Assembly (NCBI RefSeq): GCF_001856685.1 | Contig: NZ_CP017812.1 | Coordinates: 1,364,001-1,428,000 of the forward strand | Direction: 5' to 3' | Length of the DNA: 64,000 nucleotides | Origin: Boudabousia tangfeifanii | GTDB taxonomy: Bacteria; Actinomycetota; Actinomycetes; Actinomycetales; Actinomycetaceae | Shown here: one piece after another, positions 55,114 to 61,788 of the stretch | Layout of the letters: every line of letters begins with the position of its first letter | Numbering within the stretch: the stretch's first letter is position 1 | The notes under the pieces: generated by a model | Database searches by the model: none | Told to the model about the DNA's origin: nothing | The model's input: the letters and a program-made list of their open reading frames with translations, nothing else | Translations under genes and position numbers: made by a program

Positions 55114-56340
55114 TTAGGAGATTTTCCGAAGCTTGTCCGAATCATTCACCCAAGTAATTCGCTTTTCGTCATCGCCAAAACGATTTTCACTTTGGCAAAC
55201 TATGTGACCGAGCTCTTTCTGGTCGTGGGCATTGAGTACTTCGGCGATTTGGGCACACATTTGCTCGTTTTCCCGCTGAGCAGTCTCTTTTCGTTGCTTT
55301 GCGATTCTCTCTTTTTCATCCTTGGAGAGCCAACGCTTGTCGGATTCATACTGATGTTCCTCGTAGGTTGAAACAGTAATCCAAGCCGAGGTTCTCCAGT
55401 TATTTTCCTCGTTCTTTCTGGTACTTAGATACACGTGAACGTTCGAGTCATCGGGTAGTTCTTTCAGCGCCTGGGGCCAAACCGCAATAAAGTTTCGTAG
55501 TTGTCGCGCACCGGCTTGAAAGCTAGGTTCGCTGCTTTTATTAGCGGGGTTTTCAAGTTCGTCCATTTCAGCATAGAACTTCAACCTCTCGTTATCTGCA
55601 GCGCCTCTGTTGGCGAATACGGGAAAGGTGAGGTTGATCGAAGAAATGAAGCTACTTTTGCCTTCTTCCTGAAAATGCTTTGAGACCTTTTCAAGCACTT
55701 CCGAGGTCTGGGAAATCCATTGGTCTCTCGTCATTTCCTCTTTATGCCACCACGGATGATCAAACTTCACCATTAGTCTCTCTTGGCTGAGCTTCCATTG
55801 TTGCTGTGGAAGCTTAGCTGCTAAAGAAAAGACTCTGTGAAGAAAATCTTTATCGTAGTTTCTAGAGCCAGCTAGTTTTCCCCCGATCGAACTAGTGCTT
55901 TGATACTTGGACTTACCACTAGAGCTAGCGTTATCTTTGGTTTCTATCCGGTTAAAGCTCAATTCGGGCACCAATAGGCTGGAATTATTGGGAAAAACGA
56001 AATAGTCATAGGGAGTATGAGCATCTGCCCAGACCATTTGATCTTGAGAATCTAGACGTTTCATTGCCCGGTCTTTTTCAATCATCACCTGCTGGTAATC
56101 CACCTCGGGGGAAACGAAAAAGAAGGTTTCAACTGAACTGTTTTTGTTGCGGTAATCGCTCCCAGATCTAAATTGTGTTTTTGTGGCAATCCCCAGGCTA
56201 TTTTTCGCTATTTCCTGATCCCAATGATTTTTCATCCGCAGTACCAATGGAACAGTAAAATAAATAAAGCCCAATAAGATAGAACCAATAATGGCTGTTA
56301 CTAGCCAAACTAGAATCTTATTTGGTTCTTTTTCGTACAT
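55114..56340 (-). CDS. Unrecognised membrane-anchored extracytoplasmic protein
   Basis: Function not recognised. One N-terminal transmembrane segment (about residues 9-35, after MYEKEPNK) is followed by about 370 soluble, probably extracytoplasmic residues. These include a Ser/Lys-rich stretch (about 133-150) and a highly charged Lys/Glu/Arg helix (about 335-355). Two late cysteines (about residues 359 and 381) are spaced by 21, like those in the neighbouring lipoprotein. The order of predicted strands and helices also looks alike, suggesting distant paralogy. The ribosome binding site is weak. It diverges from a TetR regulator. Confidence 0.75.
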   Translation of the reverse strand: MYEKEPNKILVWLVTAIIGSILLGFIYFTVPLVLRMKNHWDQEIAKNSLGIATKTQFRSGSDYRNKNSSVETFFFVSPEVDYQQVMIEKDRAMKRLDSQDQMVWADAHTPYDYFVFPNNSSLLVPELSFNRIETKDNASSSGKSKYQSTSSIGGKLAGSRNYDKDFLHRVFSLAAKLPQQQWKLSQERLMVKFDHPWWHKEEMTRDQWISQTSEVLEKVSKHFQEEGKSSFISSINLTFPVFANRGAADNERLKFYAEMDELENPANKSSEPSFQAGARQLRNFIAVWPQALKELPDDSNVHVYLSTRKNEENNWRTSAWITVSTYEEHQYESDKRWLSKDEKERIAKQRKETAQRENEQMCAQIAEVLNAHDQKELGHIVCQSENRFGDDEKRITWVNDSDKLRKIS

Positions 56341-56375
56341 TTTTTATCCACACCTAGTTATCGCGTCATTTCAAT

Positions 56376-56391
56376 TAATCATCTGTGATTA
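56376..56391. promoter_or_regulatory. Candidate operator between the unknown membrane protein gene and tetR-family gene
   Basis: TAATCATCTGTGATTA has perfect 6-bp arms around TCTG. It lies 36 bases before one start codon and 43 bases before the other. TetR-family regulators commonly bind such palindromes in their own divergent promoter region. Confidence 0.45.
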
Positions 56392-56433
56392 GTTTACCCT
56401 GCGAATTAATCCCTTTGGTTTATACTTTCCGAT

Positions 56434-57108
56434 ATGACCGGCAGAGCAGATACTGTAGAGCGATTGATCGCAGCCACCCGTGTAGTTCTGATTGAACATG
56501 GTTTTGCGGGCGCTACCTTGGAAAGAATCTGCAGCGAAGCTGGGTTTACTCGAGGCGCTTTCTACTCCTCTGTGGGCGATAAAGACACCCTATTTTCCAT
56601 TGTGGCCGAGGACGAATATGTCCATTCAATCCAACGCTTACAAACAGTTTCCAAAAAGTGGGAAGCCGAACTACACCCTACTGTTTTGAAACGAGGCGAA
56701 GCCGGTGCCGTCATGGCTCAACTGCTGCCCAGTGCTCTCGAAGCCATCGGTTTAGGCCGAGACTTCTTTATCTTGCACAATGAGTTCTTGGTGCGAGCTG
56801 CCCGCGAACCAGCGTGGGGTTTGCAGTTTAGGGACATTAACCGTGATTTCGTTTTGTCTCTTTCCTCGGTGCTAACCCAGATTCTTGGAGCTGTAGGGCG
56901 AGTACCAAGTGTGCGTCCCGAAGCGCTTAGCCAAGCAGTTATTGGTATTGCGCTGCGTGCCACCGGGGTCGATGCTTGGCGTCACGAGCTGCCTCAGCTT
57001 GACCCAAACTCCCCCACTCCACGCGGCACCATGCTTGATCAGAGCGATATTTCCGCCCTGATTATCAACTTGCTGACAGCTTGCTCTGCCCCCAGAGGCG
57101 AAGGGTGA
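56434..57108 (+). CDS. TetR-family transcriptional regulator
   Basis: A 224-residue regulator with an N-terminal TetR helix-turn-helix: VLIEHGFAGATLERICSEAGFTRGAFYSSV (in blocks, residues about 18-48), then the GDKDTLF segment. The remaining helices form an effector-binding domain of unknown ligand. It diverges from the unknown membrane protein and precedes birA by 31 bases on the same strand. Candidate targets are therefore the two unknown genes, itself, or the downstream fatty acid locus. It does not resemble FasR closely by eye. Confidence 0.88.
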   Translation: MTGRADTVERLIAATRVVLIEHGFAGATLERICSEAGFTRGAFYSSVGDKDTLFSIVAEDEYVHSIQRLQTVSKKWEAELHPTVLKRGEAGAVMAQLLPSALEAIGLGRDFFILHNEFLVRAAREPAWGLQFRDINRDFVLSLSSVLTQILGAVGRVPSVRPEALSQAVIGIALRATGVDAWRHELPQLDPNSPTPRGTMLDQSDISALIINLLTACSAPRGEG

Positions 57109-57139
57109 GTGCCCCTCGAGTGGGCACAATAATCAGCTA

Positions 57140-57985
57140 ATGAGCGCCACCTTTCCCCTCCTACAGCTGGACGAGGTCGATTCCACCCAAACCTTTGCTC
57201 TGAGCCAATGGGATTCACTTTGTGGTGAAAGCACCGGACCGATCTTATTTGGGGTTCAAGCGGCCCATCAAACAAACGGAAAAGGACGCTTTGACCGTTC
57301 CTGGGAAGATCTGGCACAAGGCAGCGTCCTGTTATCTCTAGCTATTTCCTTACCCGAGCAGGCGACTTCCCAGGCCGCTTGGCTGACAAATCTCTTGGTC
57401 TACAGCGCGGGAGAAGTGCTAGAAAATGAACTTCCAGCACTGATGGATTGGCAAATCAAATGGCCCAACGACCTTTGGTTCAACGGCAAAGTCGCTGGCG
57501 TAATCGCAACTGCCCGACCTCGGCCAATCCAAACGATAGAAAGATCGAAACAAGTAGCCAGAACCAACCATTACCTTTGTGGCATTGGCCTGAATCTTTT
57601 ACCTCCAGCCAATAGCCATTCCCTCCCCTTTGCCCAGTCAGTTTTCGAACTTGCCCGAAAATCCGGCATCGAAGCAGAGCTAAATCTCGACATCTGGTCC
57701 TGGGGAGAAAAAATTGCCAATCGGTTCGCCCAACAGCTAGCCACCTGGGCTGACAACGACTGGGAACTTCCGAGCGAAGTCATCGCAAACTTTTCTCGTC
57801 GCCTGCTAAATCTAGGGCAAAAAGTAACTTTTTCTGCCCCGTTAGCTTCCAACGACCCAGGCGTTGCGCAAACCGGCAAAATCCTCGGCATTGACCCGGC
57901 CGGTGGCCTTCGAATCCAAATAAAGGACGCCGAAAAAATCTATTACGCTGGGGAGATCACTTTCCCCCAAAAAACCGAGTTTTAA
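57140..57985 (+). CDS. birA: BirA, biotin protein ligase
   Basis: Attaches biotin to the carrier lysine of carboxylases via biotinyl-AMP. The catalytic segment reads QTNGKGRFDRSWED (near residue 45, for the usual GRGRxGRxW), then WQIKWPNDLWFNGKVAGVI (about 108-126) and a C-terminal SH3-like domain. It lacks the N-terminal helix-turn-helix of E. coli BirA, so it is a ligase only and not a repressor. Its carboxylase substrate gene lies 148 bases downstream. Confidence 0.93.
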   Translation: MSATFPLLQLDEVDSTQTFALSQWDSLCGESTGPILFGVQAAHQTNGKGRFDRSWEDLAQGSVLLSLAISLPEQATSQAAWLTNLLVYSAGEVLENELPALMDWQIKWPNDLWFNGKVAGVIATARPRPIQTIERSKQVARTNHYLCGIGLNLLPPANSHSLPFAQSVFELARKSGIEAELNLDIWSWGEKIANRFAQQLATWADNDWELPSEVIANFSRRLLNLGQKVTFSAPLASNDPGVAQTGKILGIDPAGGLRIQIKDAEKIYYAGEITFPQKTEF

Positions 57986-58056
57986 CCCCCTACTATAAGC
58001 CCAGTTCGAAAGCTCACAAAACCCACTTTCCCCTTAAATCTAGCCAAAATATTTTA

Positions 58057-58076
58057 GAAATACATCGATGTATTTC
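58057..58076. promoter_or_regulatory. Perfect 20-bp palindrome upstream of the acyl-CoA carboxylase/fas operon
   Basis: GAAATACATCGATGTATTTC is its own reverse complement over all 20 bases. It lies 57 bases before the biotin carboxylase ATG, in an otherwise A/T-rich intergenic stretch. Length and symmetry fit an operator for a dimeric regulator, such as a TetR-family protein. Confidence 0.65.
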
Positions 58077-58087
58077 ACTTCCTGACA

Positions 58088-58120
58088 ACTAACTTTTACG
58101 GTTTAACCGTTCAAGTTAGT
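58088..58120. promoter_or_regulatory. 33-bp interrupted palindrome upstream of the acyl-CoA carboxylase/fas operon
   Basis: ACTAACTT (58088-58095) and AAGTTAGT (58113-58120) flank ACGGTTTAACCGT (58098-58110), all sharing one centre at 58104. Fourteen of 16 positions per arm are symmetric. It ends 13 bases before the ATG, just upstream of AAAGGA, so it may be an operator or an mRNA hairpin affecting ribosome access. Confidence 0.6.
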
Positions 58121-58133
58121 AGAAAGGAAAACG

Positions 58134-60158
58134 ATGGCTTTAGAACGAGTCCTAGTGGCAAACCGGGGAGAAATCGCCGCCCGAGTTTTCCGCACATTAA
58201 AAGAAACTGGACGAACTTCCATTGCCGTTTACGCCACCGCCGACCGCGGGGCAGCTTGGACCAAACTAGCCGATCAGGCGCACCATTTACCCGGCGAAAA
58301 TGCTGCCCAAACCTACCTCAACGGCGAGGCGATTCTACAACTGGCAAAGGAAACTAAGTCGCAGGCAATTCACCCAGGCTACGGTTTTCTCTCCGAAGAT
58401 CCGGCTTTTGCCCAAGCGGTACAAGCGGCCGGAATTGTCTGGCTAGGCCCCTCCCCAGCGGCGATTCGCGCCCTCGGAGATAAAGCCAAGGCCCGCCAGC
58501 TAGCCCAAAGTTTGAGTGTGGGCACGATTCCCGGCACCAACCAGCCAGTTCAAACCTGGCAAGAGATATTCGACTTTGGTGACGAAGCCGGCTACCCAAT
58601 TTTGCTCAAAGACCCAGCTGGTGGCGGTGGGCGTGGCATTCGTGAACTCGCCAATGCAGACCAGGTCCGACAGTTGGCCCAAGACTTTGGGGTAGATCTG
58701 ACAGCCAACCCGCAGGCTATTATTGCACCGACAAGTCCCCTAGCTACCTCGTTTCTGGAAAAACGACTCGTCGGTGCCAGGCATATCGAAACGCAATGCC
58801 TACGAGATCAATCGGGTAACTTTTGGTTGGCCTCAACCCGAGATTGCTCGGTCCAGCGACGTAACCAAAAACTAATTGAAGAAGCCCCTGCTAAGCTTCT
58901 AAATCGCACCTATTCGCAGTTGGCTCAGTGGTCGGCCGCGCTATTTGCCGCAGTTGACTATGTTGGGGCTGGCACCTGCGAATTCTTAGTCGACGAAAAT
59001 CAGAATGCATATTTCCTAGAAGTAAATCCGCGGCTGCAGGTAGAACATACCGTCACCGAAGCCATCACTGGCCAAGATTTGGTGCAGCTCCAGTTGGCGA
59101 TTGCCGAGGGCGGGAGCCTCACCGATTATGTCGACCTCAAGGCACCTACCTGTGGGCATGCTATCCAGCTGCGCATCACCAGTGAAGATCCTGCCAAGGG
59201 ACTGCTACCCACCGGTGGTACCATCACCTCCCTGGCCTGGCCTGCAGGCCCAGGAATCCGCGTCGATGCAGCCCTTGCTGGTGGTGAAACCATTCCCACC
59301 GCTTTCGACTCTTTGATTGCTAAGTTAATCATTTCTGCCCCCACTCGCAAGGGTGCGATTAGCCGTTGTCAGCGCGCCCTCGCTGAACTGCAAATTGGTG
59401 GTGTGGCCAATAGTGCCAGCTTGTACCAAGAACTACTAGCTGACCCCGATTTTCAGAATGAAACGACGCAAAAGTTGCCCGGGCAAGAAGCAGCAGGTGC
59501 TCAGGCCGAAAGCCTCCCCGCCCACTGCTTTTTATTACATACTCGCTGGTTAGAAAATACGCACCTGCTAGCAAGTTGGCGCACCGAACGCGGTCTGTCG
59601 GTCACCATTGGAGCCAGCAACCAGGTGAACACTACTAGTGGAGCAACAACCGCGACGAATGCCAGTGCTTTAGCTGCCGCCTCGGATACCATCCCTACAG
59701 CCTCTCAAGCCTCTCCTGCCAACGAAAAAACCTGGGTAAATCTCGATCTTGAGATTGATGGCCGGGCTCACCGACTCACACTGTGTGCCGAACAAATTGC
59801 CAAAATACTGCCCGGTACTTTGGCTCCGAGTCTTAGCGCAATCGGGGTTAACTCCCCAGCTCCCGTGGCACAGCCAATGCGACGAAGCCGCAAGAGCACC
59901 GCACTAGCTAAGGCTAGCGATAACCCGAATGAAATCTGCGCCCCCATGCAAGCCACTTTGATGCGCCTACCAGTTCGCGAAGGCCAGCAAGTCAAAGCCG
60001 GCGACCTAGTGGCGGTGATCGAAGCAATGAAGATGGAACAGCCGCTCACCGCCCCGCGCGATGGGCAAATCGCAAAACTACCAGTTGCGGTCGGGCAAAG
60101 CGTTGCCACTGGCCAAGTCATCGTCACTCTAGCCCCGGAGGAAAACCGTGCTAAGTAG
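58134..60158 (+). CDS. accA3: Acyl-CoA carboxylase alpha subunit (biotin carboxylase with biotin carrier domain)
   Basis: Carboxylates its own biotin for transfer by the beta subunit to acetyl-CoA or propionyl-CoA. The N-terminal biotin carboxylase domain starts VLVANRGEIAARVFRTLKE. The ATP-grasp glycine loop KDPAGGGGRGIREL lies near residue 160 and FLEVNPRLQVEHTVTE near 300. A variable Ala/Thr/Ser-rich linker follows, then the biotinyl domain with EAMKM (biotin on Lys633). The ATG follows AAAGGAAAACG. It overlaps the beta subunit gene by 11 bases. The symbol follows mycobacterial usage. Confidence 0.93.
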   Translation: MALERVLVANRGEIAARVFRTLKETGRTSIAVYATADRGAAWTKLADQAHHLPGENAAQTYLNGEAILQLAKETKSQAIHPGYGFLSEDPAFAQAVQAAGIVWLGPSPAAIRALGDKAKARQLAQSLSVGTIPGTNQPVQTWQEIFDFGDEAGYPILLKDPAGGGGRGIRELANADQVRQLAQDFGVDLTANPQAIIAPTSPLATSFLEKRLVGARHIETQCLRDQSGNFWLASTRDCSVQRRNQKLIEEAPAKLLNRTYSQLAQWSAALFAAVDYVGAGTCEFLVDENQNAYFLEVNPRLQVEHTVTEAITGQDLVQLQLAIAEGGSLTDYVDLKAPTCGHAIQLRITSEDPAKGLLPTGGTITSLAWPAGPGIRVDAALAGGETIPTAFDSLIAKLIISAPTRKGAISRCQRALAELQIGGVANSASLYQELLADPDFQNETTQKLPGQEAAGAQAESLPAHCFLLHTRWLENTHLLASWRTERGLSVTIGASNQVNTTSGATTATNASALAAASDTIPTASQASPANEKTWVNLDLEIDGRAHRLTLCAEQIAKILPGTLAPSLSAIGVNSPAPVAQPMRRSRKSTALAKASDNPNEICAPMQATLMRLPVREGQQVKAGDLVAVIEAMKMEQPLTAPRDGQIAKLPVAVGQSVATGQVIVTLAPEENRAK

Positions 60159-61740
60159 TCTTTTCCGTCGCCAACGCACCCCACGGGAACGTCCCGCTAG
60201 GGATCGGCGCACCTGCGCCGCCCACCTCACCGAACTAGCTGAAAAAGCAGAAAACCGAGCCAAAAAGACGCAACACGATAAAGGCAAAATGACCGCTCGG
60301 GAACGCTTGGAAATGCTTGCCGACCCTGGCACCTTTCGAGAAATCAACCGCTTCCTCGGAGGCGATATTGACGAAGAATACCTCGGCAGTGGGGTCATCA
60401 CCGGCTTTTGCCAAATCGGTGGACGCCCGGTGGCAGTTTACGCCCAAGATTTTTCTGTGCGTGGCGGTTCCCTTGGCCAAGTTGAAGGCCAAAAAATGAT
60501 TCATCTGATTAAACAGGCAGTCGACCTCGGCATGCCCATTATTTCCCTCCTAGATTCTGGAGGCGCTCGGATTCAAGAGGGGGTGGCCGCCCTCGCCCAA
60601 TATGGCAAAGTCTTTCAGGCTACCTCCCTCGCTTCTGGGGTTGTCCCGCAAATCAGCGTCATCCTCGGTCCGTGTGCCGGCGGCGCAGTTTACGGCCCAG
60701 CCCTGACCGACTTTGTCGTAATGACCAAACGTTCCTCTTTCATGTTCGTAACCGGTCCCGAGGTGGTCAAAGCAGTCACCGGTGAAGTAGTAACCAGTGA
60801 CGAACTCGGCGGGGCCCAAATGCACTCCGCAGTCACCGGGGTCTCGCACTATCTGGCCGAGGACGAGGCCGATGCCCTCGACTTTACCCGTACCCTGCTC
60901 AGCTACCTACCCGCCAACAGCAAGGAAGCACCCCCAACATTCGCCTACCAAACCAACCAGGCCGATCTGGAAAATGCGGCCCGGGTGGGCGAACTAGTGC
61001 CGGTCAGCCCCAAACAGTCCTACGACATGGTTGAGGTGATTACCTCGCTAGTGGACCACGGTGAATTCCTTGAAATTCAAGAACTATTCGCCCCCTCGGT
61101 GATTACCGGATTCGGAGCTTTTTGCGGACAAAGCGTGGGGATTGTCGCCAACCAGTCGCTAGTGGATGCGGGTACCTTGGACGTCAATGCCTCCGAAAAA
61201 GCCGCCCGCTTTGTGCAATTCTGCAACGCTTTCTCCTTCCCGGTGGTGACCTTGGTTGATGTTCCCGGCTATCGCCCCGGAACCGAACAAGAACGAGCCG
61301 GCATCATTCGTCGCGGAGCCAAAGTCATCACCGCCTACGCCACCGCTACCGTCCCTCTGATCACCGTCATTGTGCGCAAAGCCTACGGTGGCGCCTACAT
61401 CGTGATGGGTTCAAAAGCCATGGGCGCCGATTTCAACTTTGCCTGGCCCGGCGCGCAAATCGCGGTAATGGGCAGCGAAGGAGCCGTCAATATTGTCTAT
61501 CGCAAAGAGCTGGCCCAAGCCAAGGCCGATGGTAAGGACCTGGCCGAAGCCCGTAAACGACTTGAAGAAACCTATGCTACTCAAGCCGTCTCCCCCAACC
61601 TCTCACTTGAAATTGGGGAACTCGACGGGCTAATCACCCCCGAGCAAACTCGAGACACCATCTGTCAGGCCCTAGCCGCCACCAGAAATAAACAACGTCG
61701 CCCTAACGCGTGGGCCCATGCGGCCAATCCCCCGCTCTAA
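60148..61740 (+). CDS. accD: Acyl-CoA carboxylase beta subunit (carboxyltransferase)
   Basis: Transfers the carboxyl group from biotin to acetyl-CoA (malonyl-CoA) or a related acyl-CoA. Both carboxyltransferase halves are present: SLLDSGGARIQEGVAAL near residue 132 and GPCAGGAVYGPALTDF near 173 in the first half. PGYRPGTEQERAGIIRRGAK, RKAYGGAYIVMGSKAMGAD and AWPGAQIAVMG are in the second. Length (530) is typical. It starts with GTG after CGGAGG and overlaps the alpha subunit. Adjacent fas suggests malonyl-CoA supply as its main job; substrate preference is inferred. Confidence 0.93.
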   Translation: MLSSLFRRQRTPRERPARDRRTCAAHLTELAEKAENRAKKTQHDKGKMTARERLEMLADPGTFREINRFLGGDIDEEYLGSGVITGFCQIGGRPVAVYAQDFSVRGGSLGQVEGQKMIHLIKQAVDLGMPIISLLDSGGARIQEGVAALAQYGKVFQATSLASGVVPQISVILGPCAGGAVYGPALTDFVVMTKRSSFMFVTGPEVVKAVTGEVVTSDELGGAQMHSAVTGVSHYLAEDEADALDFTRTLLSYLPANSKEAPPTFAYQTNQADLENAARVGELVPVSPKQSYDMVEVITSLVDHGEFLEIQELFAPSVITGFGAFCGQSVGIVANQSLVDAGTLDVNASEKAARFVQFCNAFSFPVVTLVDVPGYRPGTEQERAGIIRRGAKVITAYATATVPLITVIVRKAYGGAYIVMGSKAMGADFNFAWPGAQIAVMGSEGAVNIVYRKELAQAKADGKDLAEARKRLEETYATQAVSPNLSLEIGELDGLITPEQTRDTICQALAATRNKQRRPNAWAHAANPPL

Positions 61741-61788
61741 ACCCACCACCAAGACTTAATACTCCACCATCAGGCAAAAGGAAACAAA

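Noticed and set aside
58098..58120. BioQ-type biotin regulator site upstream of the biotin carboxylase gene
   Set aside because: TGAACGGTTAAAC on the minus strand resembles TGAAC-N-GTTAC sites only in part, and the symmetry centre of the element does not fit that motif.
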